DNA of 64,000 nt from Rotaria sordida. Its lineage: Eukaryota; Rotifera; Eurotatoria; Philodinida; Philodinidae. A program made the position numbers and the translations under genes. Location: positions 1-64,000 of the forward strand of contig CAJNOL010001261.1 of assembly GCA_905250125.1 (NCBI GenBank), read 5' to 3'. The notes beneath the pieces are model-generated. The model had not been told where the DNA came from. It did no database searches and was given only the letters and a program-made list of their open reading frames with translations. This document shows positions 1-11,382 of this stretch, piece after piece; within the stretch, counting starts at the first letter, position 1; the number at the start of each line of letters is the position of its first letter.

Positions 1-459
1 TTTCAATTGCGTCCACTTGTTTATTATATCTATCAAGATTTAGCACCGATCAAACGAACACAAATTGGATTACCTGAAAGTTTATTTAGAAATCGGCAAG
101 AATCAATTAAGGGACAATATTCAAAACATGAAGATGAAAGTCTGATACCTAAATTTTCTGATAAACAAGAGGTCAGTAAAGTGTATGAATGGATTTATAC
201 AAATTGTCCATCATTTCGTCGCTCATGTTATGTTATAACAAGTATTTGGTCTGTAGGATTGCTTTTAGGATGTCTTGGTCAATTAATTCTTATTCTTATT
301 CATTTATCAGTTAACAAAATTGTTATTTATGGACGTATAATATACATTTCACTAATAGTACTATGCGTTCTATTGACGATTATTTGTGGGAAAAGAGAAC
401 GAAAACAAAGAATGATATTAATTGAGCAATGGAAAGAAGACAATTCCAATGTACAGTAA
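1..459 (+). CDS. 3' end of a two-helix membrane protein (VC0807-like?)
   Basis: The frame is open from the first base of the window to a TAA at 457-459, so this is the C-terminal part of a protein whose start lies outside. About 152 residues are visible. After a polar stretch there is a pair of hydrophobic segments (roughly residues 80-104 and 109-128), followed by a basic, charged tail. The run FRRSCYVITSIWSVGLLLG, followed by the second helix, resembles the C-terminus of the bacterial VC0807-type integral membrane family, where an R-x-L-T-x-W-G-x-G-L-L motif opens the last helix pair. That match is from memory of the family and is tentative. No intron is visible in this part. Function unknown. 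If the similarity holds, a bacterial origin would be plausible, because bdelloid genomes carry many transferred genes, but nothing here proves it. Confidence 0.5.
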   Translation, partial: FQLRPLVYYIYQDLAPIKRTQIGLPESLFRNRQESIKGQYSKHEDESLIPKFSDKQEVSKVYEWIYTNCPSFRRSCYVITSIWSVGLLLGCLGQLILILIHLSVNKIVIYGRIIYISLIVLCVLLTIICGKRERKQRMILIEQWKEDNSNVQ

Positions 460-1453
460 TTAGATATACGATGAGGGTGTGGGAATAAGGTGAAGATAAT
501 AAGATAAACATTTCACACTAACACTCATACCCTGATTGGCATGAAATAACTGAAAAAAAATACAAAACCTTGACTAAGTCAATAGCACTTAGTTTTATTT
601 ATTCTACAAAGTATTTTAAAATGTTCAAATAAATAAATGACGAAAGACAAAATTACCGTAGGTCTGGAGAGAAAGAAATATCGACTATAATATCTATTGT
701 ATGTATTCCTTAGACAAAATTCTTTCTTCCTCTAGATATATATGTGTTCAAACACATCTGTAGCTATGCATATAATCAGATGGCTATGTGGTATCAAAAT
801 GAAATGAACCTATGTAACTTTTGTGGAACACGATCTCAAAGGAGTGTTGAAGTGTATAGGGTAGGGTGTGGGTGTGGGTGGGTGTGGGTGTGGGTGTGGG
901 TGTGGGTGGGTGTGGGTGTGGGTGGGTGGTGGGTGTGGGTGTTGGTGTGGGTGTCAATATTGTCTTCATCCACACCAACACTCACACTCCACACCGACAC
1001 CCACATCCCACACCCCGTTTCTAGGAACTCAGAACAAACGTGAGATCCCAGTTTCTAGGAATAGAATCCGAAACTGACATCCCTATTGGTGACTTCGATT
1101 TCTGAATCTTGTTAAAGAAAAACGCCTAATCCATTCACTAGCTATTGTTTACCATTGACAATTATAAATATTTCGATAGAATGATCTTTATGAATTATAC
1201 TTTTCACAAAAAAAGCAGAAGCGTTTTGTACTTGGGTGAATATTGATTCTGTTTTATTTTTCATTTTAACAGTGAAGTAAATGACGATCGTAAAAAGTAC
1301 ACATTGTCAATTTATCAACAAATTGCATTTACGGCGTTATTTTATTCTCAAAATTCTTGAAAGTCTTATCTTATCTTGTAATCTCATGCAAATATCTCAC
1401 TCGCACGTTTTGAATAAGCGTTCCTTGTGAGCAGTAAGTACGCATTTAATATT
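460..1453. other. intergenic, holds telomere-like repeat
   Basis: Between the partial membrane-protein gene and the calpain start I see no coding sequence. The one notable content is the G-rich/C-rich repeat block at 863-1017. A short phrase (GTTTCTAGGAA) occurs twice just right of it, at about 1017 and 1051. The rest is unremarkable AT-rich DNA that presumably includes the calpain gene's promoter. No clear TATA box was identified. Confidence 0.6.
863..1017. repeat. interstitial TGTGGG telomere-like repeat, head-to-head
   Basis: From about 863 to 954 the + strand is an array of TGTGGG units with occasional shortened (TGGG) or mutated units. After a short spacer the strand bias flips. From about 968 to 1017 it is C-rich, with CCACAC/CCCACA units that are a degenerate reverse complement of the first block. 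TGTGGG is, as I recall, the telomeric hexamer reported for the bdelloid Adineta vaga. The block therefore looks like two telomeric tracts joined head to head, or a telomeric tract captured at a break. A simple minisatellite with the same composition is the alternative. Confidence 0.75.
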
Positions 1454-4400
1454 ATGGAGAAAGATAAACATCAGTTACATTGTTCTAAACATCTGAAATC
1501 ATTTGATCCTACATGTGGTGAATGTCATCGAAATGGCACCACTTCATCGGAACATTTATTTTCAAATGCTAGGTCTTCTTGGTTTTGTATTGCATGTATA
1601 TTTGAAAACAAACCTACTGCTGAAGTTTGTGAGATGTGTAAAGCAAAGAAATCAACTCTGGTAAATATTTGTTAGATATTATCGTTAAGATATTAATAAT
1701 TTGAGTCTATGCTATAGCAAAATCAACCATTGTCAAATAATGTGACTCTTATTAACAGTCATTCATTAATTAACACTACACAAACAGACAGGTTAATTCT
1801 AATGAATTCGACAACGTCGTTAAATCCATCTTTAACTACAACATATATGTCTATGAATATTCGTGATCGTCGACATAAAGACGAAGCAGAAGCAGAAAGA
1901 AAATTTCGAACTATCATCGAACGTTGTCGAAGAGTAGTTTCTCATTGGTGATTAAGAAATATTTTCTAATATTTGTGTTTTTTTATTATTTAGACAAACA
2001 CACATTTTGTTGACGATGAATTTCCTCATTCACCAAGTTCATTAGGTGATTCATATTCACAGAATAATTTCGAATGGGTTCGAATTTCAAAGTTTTGTTC
2101 TTCATTTCGAAACGATGATCCTACTGAATGGACTGTTATGTCATCACCAGAACCAAGCGATATTGAACAAGGTCTTTTAGGAAACTGTTGGCTTGTAACT
2201 GCATTATCTCTGATTAGTGAAAGACCACGTATGCTTCAACATATACTTCTAACACAAAACATTAATGATGAAGGTGTATATCTCGTTCGTTTATGTCATA
2301 ATGGTTTATGGAAAACAATTATTGTTGATGATTCATTTCCATGTTACTTTGATGATATGCTTCTTTTTAGTAAAGCTCGACGTCGACAATTGTATATTCC
2401 ATTGATTGAAAAAGCGTGTGCTAAACTTTTTGGTTCATATTCAAAATTAATTAGTGGTCAAATAGAGGAGGGTCTTCAATTGTTTACTGGTGCACCATGT
2501 GATCATATCGATCTTGAGAATGATGATGAACCAATTGATAGTGATTTGGTTTGGGCAAAACTCTTGTCTAGTTGTCAAGCAAAGTAAATTTGTTCAGTCA
2601 TTCATATTCTTGAATGTTTAGTAAAATATTTTAGTTTATTAATTGGTGCTTCAACAAGTCGTACCGATGTGAACAAGGATGTATACGATCAATTTAAAGT
2701 ACATGGCAATCATGCATTTTCGATTCTAGCAGCTCATGCGCTCGACAATGATTTAGGTCGTTTTGTTTTATTACGTGATCCACATGCACACTCATGTTAT
2801 ACAGACGAACGTGTCACTCCTGAAGTTCTTCAAATATTACGTACTGTACATAAAGCACATCGTTCATCTGGAGCTTTTTGGATGGAATGGTCGAAATTTC
2901 TTCTTTTATTTTCAAAAATAACGATCTCAACATATGTTGGTAGTCATTTTGATATACGCGAACAAGCTCGGTTCAATCGATCACCAACCGATTCTATTTC
3001 CGTCTTTTACTTTCACGTACCTCAGTATGTATCAAACATATTCTGTGAAACACGATCGAAACGTGTATAGAAGCATAATGGTACAGGCTTGGATCTCCAA
3101 CGTCCCACAGATCCAGCGCTGTAGTCAGGAAATTTTCAATGGGATTTCCTACTAGCAGAAAAATTCTTTTTGCTTCGCTACAAGATTTTTTACTATCTCG
3201 ATGCATTAACAATAGGTGGAAATTCATAAGTAGAAACATATGTTGCAAAATTCTCTCTTTCACAATGGTAGCACCTTTACCAGACTTACTCATTTTAATC
3301 TCTTCAGAAATGTATTAACATTTTTCTCCCCGAAATTCAACAATTGAAAATCAAAAAGAAATATTTCAACTTGATATTTTGTAAGATTGACAGAGGAACC
3401 TCACCGGCACTAAAACGTGAAACGCACATATTTTATTTAAGTTAGAAGTTGTTTGAGTCTAACTATTTCTTTTGTGATCTTACTATAGTCTTCTACATAA
3501 TCAATGACATTTGACAACAATAAGTAAGGTATTTAAGACGGAGGAAAATTATTAATCCAAGCCGATGATTCCTATGACCTTTTATCTCAGTTGCAGGTAG
3601 CTGCAAAACCTTGACTTAAAACTTACATTCATCATTTTTCTTCGAACAATGCATATAAATTCCAAATAAAACAAATAAATTAGAGATTTTTTTGGTGAAA
3701 AAAAATCATAATTTCTTGTTTCACGTAAATACTATTACATAATTAGGACAATGTTGATCAATGTGAGTATGCTTTATCATCGTCGTGATCGAGACTCCGG
3801 CGAGATTCTTACGCAATCATTTATATTAGGCAATGCGGTGGATGAATCAATGCAAACTGACGAACGAAACTTGATTTTACATAGTCAATACGGTCCATGT
3901 CTCGCTTGGTTTGGATCATTAAGACCAGGCCTTTATTTTATCATACCATTTTCAATCAGCTTCTGGAATAAAGATGATCACGAACAAATAATAGACGGTT
4001 TCACATTAGTTATTCAATCGAGTGTTCAAATTGAAGGATTACTTGGCGATGGATCACCAACATTCCTTGCTGATTCTCTCATTGCATATCTGATGAAAAA
4101 TTGTAAAGAACCAGCACAGGTATTATTTATTATTTCGATTTTTTCTAATCTCGGCATTTTATATATAGCATCAAAATACCTCTATTTATATCACAAACAA
4201 GGATCAAAAGGTGACGATCATAGTAGTTGAGAATCAATCAACGACACATCATCTAAACTTTAACATAGATATGACTAAATCAATAAATATCCATAATTCT
4301 CGAAATTCATTAATAACACATGATTGTATTCCACCAGGTTATCGGCACCTCATTTGCTTAATAGAATTTAGGAGTCAACTTGGAAAACCTTCTTATCTCG

Positions 4401-4498
4401 TGTATAATATGTCCCGACTACTTACTAAAGACGTCAGTGAATCAATACCACCGATTAATATGGCGGAAAATGATATACACTCGTTACGACCAATTTAA
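1454..4498 (+). CDS. CAPN15-like: calpain-15 (SOL)-like cysteine protease, catalytic Asn replaced
   Basis: Six exons join in frame: 1454-1660, 1718-1933, 1994-2583, 2635-3024, 3747-4119 and 4211-4498 (687 aa). The N-terminus has a RanBP2-type zinc finger (W-x-C-x2-C ... C-x2-C, about residues 47-66), the hallmark of the SOL/calpain-15 branch, although human CAPN15 has several fingers and is about 1086 aa. The protease core begins with FVDDEFP (about 146-152). It contains the nucleophile motif QGLLGNCW (Cys206) and the histidine motif NHAFSIL (His364). The third triad residue, Asn in the usual L-R-N-P-W-G, is Asp386 here, in LLRDPHAH. The C-terminal SOL-homology region is recognisable (VVENQS, then CIPPGYRHLI). 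ATG 1454 is the first in-frame methionine; a GTG-initiated frame upstream is ignored. A family member by sequence; activity is doubtful because of the Asn change. Confidence 0.88.
3025..3746 (+). other. oversized calpain intron of unknown content
   Basis: This intron is 722 nt, while the other four calpain introns are 50-91 nt. It starts GTATGT and ends AATTAG, and the reading frame is kept across it (Gln codon split CA|G). The first half carries an antisense open frame (to about 3293) and is less AT-rich than a typical intron here, which suggests an inserted fragment. I could not recognise any protein family or a clean inverted repeat in it. Confidence 0.6.
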
Positions 4499-4594
4499 CA
4501 AAATCAGACTTCGCAGTTTGTTTCATTTATATGTGTTCTTTTCGTATAATTCATTGAATAAACAAGCTGTAAAACTATTTAGTTTTTCTTCTCA

Positions 4595-4952
4595 CGAGGG
4601 AAGGCCACCAACTGTCTCCTCGCTTTTGAGCTGAAACTCAGTTGACAATAGGTAATTGAACGTGCTGATTCCGAATATCACAATGGTTTTTGCCCGCTTT
4701 CGATTTAAAGACCCGTTTTCTAAAGACCTTGATTTTTCAACCGAAAAACCATTTTCACTAAAAAATTTTTGACCTGTCCAAATGAAAGAGCACGTCGTCA
4801 AACCTACAGAAAACAATTTTTCAAGGTTCTAAGCAAGGTTTTGAGCGAGTTTTCTGCGTCTAAAACTTAAAAAAAGAGGGAAGACCGCTAATATTCTTAC
4901 ACAATTTATGAGAGAAAAACGACTGTTTTTCTTTCTGTTCTGCTTTTTTACT
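4595..4952 (+). repeat. left terminal inverted repeat of the Tc5-like element
   Basis: It pairs with 7049-7407. Both ends encode the same shadow peptide in opposite orientation, which shows how well the two copies are conserved. Differences are scattered single bases. Similarity fades at about 4952, inside a T-rich stretch. Confidence 0.88.
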
Positions 4953-5292
4953 TATCAAAGGCATTCAAAGAGGAGGGCTGCATGCATGTGTTAGACATGA
5001 TATACATCATAATACATTCCAATTCCACAAGAATTCGATAAAAAGGAAAAACTGTGCACAAATGGCAGCTATAGAAAAATTTTCAAAGCATGTGAGATGC
5101 ATAGTTCAGTGCAAAGAACAGAGAACGGAAGAAAAATATTTATAAGAGCAGCAGTCTATAAAAATATGTGTAATTTTAACACTCCTATCGGAGTGTCAGA
5201 GTTATGTAACGTTTGACACCAAGTTTTTACTCAAACTCAAAAAGCGTCCGTCGATTTCGATAGATTTCGTCACTCTTTTCCCGTAAACCAAA

Positions 5293-7004
5293 ATGAATGC
5301 GCAGAACATCGTTTCGGCTTTGAGTAATTTAATTGCAAATAATTTAACCGTTTCACAACAGTCTCCGATTACATCACAGGAGCGACAAATGGCTGAACAT
5401 CTAGCTGACACTGTTAAATTAATGACCAGTGGACAAAAAGTTGATTACGTTGAAGAAACAACTTTAGATTTTGGCCGTTATACCGACGACGAAAAGAGTG
5501 AAGAGGAGGAAGAATCCATGTTGGATGAGAAAGAAAGTGAAGAAATGGACGAAGATTGGAAGAACAAAGAATTAGCTTCAGAAAAATATAATTTAAGAAG
5601 CTTTTCAAAAGAGTTTATGCGGCAAGTTATCGATTTTGTTGATCATGCAGGTCTGGGAAGTAAACATGGGAGATCTTGGAAAGCCATTCATCACCGATTT
5701 CGAACAATCCCAGGCAGAAATTATATTCCACGTTTTCGAAAATATTTGGAACATCATGGAACAAAGCGACAGAAGACTCAAGATCTGGACAGTTTAGTTT
5801 ACAAAAAGTTAGTTGATGCAAGACAAAAGAATCTCGTTGTTCATGATTTGGATATCCAGCGATGGAGTTTAAAGATAGCTCAAGAAGTGAAGCTCGACGA
5901 TTTTCATGCTTCTCATGGTTGGCTGGAGAATTTCAAAAATCGTCATAGATTAACTTCTCTAAAAATTACAAACTTTGTTTCACACCATCAAGTCGAAAAT
6001 CGGGAAGTTCTAGAAAAATCAAAACAAAATTTTATGTTGGAGTTTAATAAAGTGTCGTCTCACTTTAAACCATCTGAAATTTTTAATACAGACCAAACAG
6101 GTGTCGAAAAAGAATTACACTCCAATCGTACTATCTCTTTCGTTGGTGAAAAGAGGACTTTTGCAGCTGTTCAGTCGAAAAATGCTACTACACACTCTTA
6201 TACTGTACAGCCAACTATCTCATTAGACGGACGGCTCTTAGAAACGATTTATTTATGCTTGCAGAAGCAGGGAGGTGAGTTTAACGTTAGTCGAACCGTT
6301 TTAAACCGCTGTCGCTCGTTTTTTCCCTTATCTTAGGAAAAATGGGAGAGCAAATTAAGAGACACTTGTTTCAGCCGAAAAATGTCGTTGTAATCTGTTC
6401 GGCGTCGGGAAAACTTACTACTTCATTGGTTGAATATTGGAGAGATGACTGTTTTCTTCCATTGGTTGGTGCTAAATGTTTGCTGCTATCAGACAGTTAT
6501 CCAGGACAAAATCGCGAAGAACTCTATCAACCGGAAAATTGCGGTGGTAAAAAGGTCACACGTTTACAAACACCACAAAATACAACTGATGAGCTACAGT
6601 CACTGGATTGTTATTTCAACAGACAAATTAAAATTTTCCTCAAAGCATGTTATCATCGTGTAACGTTGAATGAACTAGATATACACTTACACGAACGAAA
6701 TAACATCATACGTTTAGCCAGTCTAATGCACAATCAATTGAGCGCAGGTGTATTCACGCCAATGATTAAATACGCTTGGTTCTTCAGTGGCTTAATACGT
6801 GAAGATCCTTCTCCATTTGTCAGCGTTAATCAAGTTTGCTTTGCAAGTTCAGGAACTCATATACAGTGTGAAGAAAAAGAGTGCGATGAGTCTGTTTTTA
6901 TAACTTGTGCTCGATGTTCGAAGAAATTGTGTTTTCAACACTTTTACCAGTTATCATTTCCATTAAAAGCACAGCAAATATTTTTACGAATCATGGCTCT
7001 GTGA
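5293..7004 (+). CDS. Tc5/pogo-like transposase with CENP-B HTH and DDD core
   Basis: Two exons, 5293-6274 and 6337-7004, are joined across a 62-nt GTGAGT...TTAG intron (549 aa, frame kept as G|GA). An acidic N-terminal stretch (about 65-90) is followed by a CENP-B/Tc5-type helix-turn-helix (about 180-225, with the typical W-L-x-x-F-x-x-R-H). The RNase-H fold then follows. Asp267 in FNTDQTG, Asp380 in LLLSDSYPGQ and Asp418 in LQSLDCYFNRQ fit the three catalytic acids of the DDE_1 family. The motif SLMHNQLS near 457-464 is also shared with this group. The C-terminus has a compact C-x4-C-x7-C-x2-C-x4-C-x2-H cluster (505-529), probably zinc-binding. All parts expected of a working transposase are present. 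It would cut and rejoin the flanking repeats. Assignment between Tc5 and pogo/Tigger is approximate. Confidence 0.88.
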
Positions 7005-7048
7005 AACCGCTTTATTGCCCCCTTTATCACAAATTGCTAATAACATGT

Positions 7049-7407
7049 GTGAAAAAACAGAACAGAAAGAAAAACAGTAGTTTTTCTCTCATAAATTGTG
7101 TAAGAATATTAGCGGTTTTCCCTCTTTTTTTAAGTTTTAGACGCAGAAAACTCGCTCAAAACCTCGCCTAGAACCTTGAAAAATTGTTTTCTGTAGGTTT
7201 GACGACGTGCTCTTTCATTTGGACAGGTCAAAACATTTTTTTAGTGAAAATGGTTTTTCGGTTGAAAAACCAAAATCTTTAAAAAACGGATCTTTAAATC
7301 GAAAGCGGACAAAAACCATTGTGATATTCGGAATCAGCACGTTCAATTACCTATTGTCAACTGAGTTTCAGCTCAAAAGCGAGGAGATAGTTGGTGGCCT
7401 TCCCTCG
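7049..7407 (-). repeat. right terminal inverted repeat of the Tc5-like element
   Basis: Reverse complement of 4595-4952 with few mismatches. It ends in TTCCCTCG and is followed by TTA. The transposase stop codon (7004) lies 44 nt before it. Confidence 0.88.
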
Positions 7408-9000
7408 TTAGTTAGAAGCTAAAAATGATATCTTTTTCTATGAAAATTTTTTCGATTCCAAGATTTTACCAGTTGAAATCGGAATCGAATAGAAAACAAT
7501 TTTAACCTTTTAGATTCGTATTAGGAATGAACATATCGCTTTTCTAGACATAAAAACTTTCCTTCTTTGTCAAAAATACTGGAGTCGTCAATTATTCTAA
7601 ACAAGATTAACTAGATATTTCCTTTCGTTTTCATGTTCTTTAATCTTATATTATTTCTTTGTTGTATGGAATCCACTTCTTCACTTCGTTGCTTTCTATT
7701 CCGAAACATATGCTTAGTTATTTTTCTCAATATGATTGTCTATGTGCTGCTTTGCTCAATGTTCTCTCCAATTGATATTCAAGTTAGTCAATGACAGATA
7801 GAATAAATCACATATAATTCGATCTTGGAAAATTTAAAATGTCTATAAGAATAATAAAACAAGAAATTGCTATTTCACATACATCTTTATAATTGTATCA
7901 TATTTTTAAAAACTTGTTACCTATAGAATTTGAGATATACTCTCCAAATTTTATCAGTTTAATTTTTCTAAGAATTTAATTTTTTTTTGAGTCTCAGAAA
8001 GAGAACAAATAAAAACAAAATAAAAAACGCAGCGATAGTATTTAGAATTTGTTTTTCAGAAAAATGCACATTATCATATATGATGGTAATAGAAATAGTA
8101 AATAAATGAAGCAAACAGTGCAAGATATTCAACAAAAGTTGTATATAGACTGTGTAGAATATCAGTGTAAGATACAAAAAAGTAGCTCTATAAGCCCCTT
8201 TGATATGTACATCAAGAGTTAAGAAATAAGACACTTCTTTTCTTTTTCACTTCACCGAAGTTTTTTAAATTTTACAAAGGGCATTTGATATTTGGAACAG
8301 TAATGTTCAGTAAAATATTTAAATGAAAAGAAATTGTTTCACTCCCAACATACAAAACAAAGTATTCTTAAAGTACTCCTAGATTAACAATTTGCTCACT
8401 AACTACATCAACAAATCATTCAAACCTCTTAATAGATAAAAATAATCGAAATCAAATGTTTCAAAAGTAGCCTTTGCAAAAAATTTCAGGTAGATATTTT
8501 TTTAAATTTCATTTTCCGCTAAAACATTATAAAAAATCGATTATATCTTCAGATGAAACCACAACTCTAAAAATTGTGAATATCATAAAGTACTATGTTT
8601 GAAAAAATAATTATAAATAATTTACACAAAATCAAAGAAACTGTACCCAATAGATTTCAATGATATGTCTTTATTAGAAAAACCGTTTTAAATCACAATA
8701 TAGCATTTTTTTAAATTTTTGCAACAACAAAGAAATGATGTTGCTTATTATCTTTTTCATTCAAATATAAATTAGTCTAATTTTTTCAAATTTGTAATAA
8801 ATTTTGACAGAAGAGTTTTCGCACAGGGTCATATATATGTATTTGATCTTTTATAACTAATTACTCATGTCATAATTTCAATCGTATCATAGTGCAATCA
8901 GAATGATCAAACAATTGATGCATTTATTTTTCTTCGAGTGAGAACATATTGGAGTATATCTATAAAACCACTTTTATTTAATGCCCTCTTTCTAATTTAA

Positions 9001-9244
9001 CCCTTTGGGGACGGTTGGCCCCTTAAGGGGCCATGGCGATTCTCTAGCATCTCAAAACACGCAGATTCCTATATGAGATTAGTTTTTGTGAAAGCATTTA
9101 TCAGAGAGTTTTTTGGTATAATTTGGATTGTAATTAGTTTATTTTATTCAGATATCCAGTAATAGATTATAAGTTCTTTTAGAAAATAGAAACGTTGATT
9201 GATTTATGACGAAATATACAGAAAAAAAACCCGTCCCCAAAGGG
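9001..9244. mobile_element. piggyBac-type MITE with TTAA target duplications
   Basis: A 244-bp non-coding element with perfect 14-bp terminal inverted repeats (CCCTTTGGGGACGG at the left; its complement CCGTCCCCAAAGGG at the right). It is flanked on both sides by TTAA (8997-9000 and 9245-9248). TTAA duplication with ends starting CCC is the signature of the piggyBac superfamily. Next to the left end is a 16-bp perfect palindrome, GGCCCCTTAAGGGGCC (9017-9032), which has TTAA at its centre. The element has no coding capacity, so it must have been mobilised in trans by a piggyBac transposase encoded elsewhere. Confidence 0.88.
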
Positions 9245-11186
9245 TTAAAGAGGCGGTATGTTTCGTTTTAATGCAATGATGAAAAAGTGTATGTAGCTTA
9301 TCTCAACCGAGTTGACTTCGACTTTGTTTTATACTTCAGACATCTATGATGTCACTAATCATCATGAAAAATTTCATTCGTTCTTCTAATTCATCAAATA
9401 AGAATGTAAACTTGCAACATGATAATATATCGATCATCTTCATTTTTATTTTCGATATTTTACTGATAAATATCCTTGATTCATAAATTGAATGAACATT
9501 ATTTAATTAATGTAATCTTATAAGAGAATAAAACAAAAAAAAAGAATCCGGTATTAATAACTACTAGCAAAAGATAATTTCATTTTTTTTTTTTTGTTGT
9601 TTATTTATTCATTTTAGTTTACAATACCAATCAGATTGAAGTTCATATTTCGGTTGAATATGTGTTATCAATTTATGTTCAATATAATATAATTTTTTTA
9701 ATTATAATCAATCGATTGAAATGTCAGCTTTTGTATTGATGAAATCTTATCGAGTATTATAAATTTTTTTTTTTTTTTTCTAGAAATCAATATCAAATTT
9801 GTTCGTAAGCATTATTATGAATTAGCTGTAAAAAAAAAACAAAGAATCAAAGAGTTTTAAAGTAGTGTCTTGCATGAATACGATTTTTCGCACTTAAATC
9901 TATGCTTGAGGTTGGGTACCCAATCCAATTGCATGACACTAATCTAAAGCTCTTCAGTCGAATAATCATTGAGAGTATTTCATATAGACTTTTAATCTTT
10001 TTTTATTAAATCTGATATTAGTAAAAACCTTTCAAATTAATTACCTGAGTCGAACTTTTTTTTTTTCGCATTCTTGATATGTGCAGACTTCACGATTTGT
10101 CCATAGTACATGATATTCTTGTTTAAGTATTTCATACACATCCCAAAAGAGGTTTCACTCTGGTAAAATAACAATAATATTGTTATTTTTAATTATTAAA
10201 TCTATATTTGAAACAACTTCTATAGTTTGTAATGTAATGAAAACGCCTTTTTTTTTATATATATAAATCGTTCTAAATGTCATGTGAAAAGAAAACGTAA
10301 TTTGCAAAAGTAACATGTTCAGCTATTAGAATAATTAACTATGAATATTGCACTAGATTATCCTTTTTGATGATAGGTCTGGAAAAAAAAACATTGAACT
10401 TCATGTCATTTCATCCCAGTGAACAATACAAACTTATATTTAATGTTTAACCTTTTGAATACTAGCAAAAACATACACATATTATAAAATAGAATGAGTT
10501 ATCATCATGCACACTTCCGTTTTTTCACGCATGAGACTAATATAGGCTGTAACAAAATGATATTATTGAAAGCTTCTGTTGTTTAACATTTCCTTTTACA
10601 GAAATGTGTCGAAAATATATGCATTATTAATGATTATATTAGTTCCGCTGATGATAAAAATCATAATGCGTATATAGTGGATGTTATAATTATTCAACAA
10701 AACTTATTTTCCACTGTTGTAAGTTCTAAAGAGTTCAAATAGAGAATATTGTTTTTAAAAGGAAATAAAAATTCGAAAAGATAAAGATACGAGAAAATCA
10801 AAATCCTAGTTTTTCAATAGGATAAGATATTTCTGAGTTCTTTGCAATATTTTTTATAGGAAATCCTTTTCTTTTTTGATCTTCATTCAATCGAATAAGC
10901 GCAGAGAACTCGGAGACGTCTCATCTTACTGAAAAACTAAGGTTTTAGTTTTCTGAAATTTCTTTGAAAACTTTTGTTGAATAATTTTGGCATCTATTGA
11001 CCACCAAAAGATTAAAAATCGACTATAGCTATTGAAAAATACTGAATGAATCGAATTGAAACCTTCAGTATAATTTTTTTTTTTAAATAACACTGGTCAA
11101 TCTCATACCGACATAGAATAATAATAGACAAAATATTACTTGATCTTCAACAGGGCACTCATAAAATTAATATAATGAGTTATGTA

Positions 11187-11382
11187 CTTGTACAAGTGAA
11201 TATCATAGACTAGACTTCAGTTCAATGCAATAAAATCATCGCTTGGTATTACGAGTGTGCATGAAATAGAAAATGTTATTGTGAATATTATCTGATATAT
11301 ATTTTCACTAACTCTGTAGAGACCAAGCAATGGCTTTATTATATTGGACTGAAGTCTAGACTATGACATTTACTTATACAAA
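11187..11382. repeat. short inverted repeat (hairpin-type element)
   Basis: Arms of about 60 nt face each other. The left arm (11187-11246) reads through GACTAGACTTCAGTTCAATG to GCTTGGT. The right arm (11322-11382) starts at ACCAAGCAATGG and contains GGACTGAAGTCTAGACTATG. A loop of about 75 nt separates them. It is probably a degenerate MITE; no clear target duplication was found. Confidence 0.65.

Larger units (their letters stand above)
4595..7407 (+). mobile_element. Tc5/pogo-like DNA transposon, apparently intact
   Basis: A 2.8-kb element is bounded by long terminal inverted repeats beginning CGAGGGAAGGCCACCAACT on the left and ending with the reverse complement CCTTCCCTCG on the right. 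The repeats are about 360 bp each and are nearly identical. Between them lies a single gene for a CENP-B-type HTH/DDE transposase with no internal stop. The bases just outside are TCA on the left and TTA on the right, which fit the TNA target pattern I recall for Tc5, although they are not an identical duplication. The insertion is about 100 bp after the calpain-15 stop codon. High similarity of the two repeats and an open transposase indicate recent activity. Confidence 0.88.

Noticed and set aside
744..1077. Open frames on both strands across the G-rich/C-rich block
   Set aside because: They translate the TGTGGG repeat (Val/Gly/Trp/Cys or Pro/Thr/His runs) and have no protein features.
2994..3293. 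Antisense 99-residue frame in calpain
   Set aside because: Overlaps calpain exon 4 and its intron, no recognisable domain; kept only as a note on the long intron.
4592..4816. 74-residue frame and its twin at 7207-7422
   Set aside because: They are the two terminal inverted repeats of the transposon read in opposite directions, not genes.
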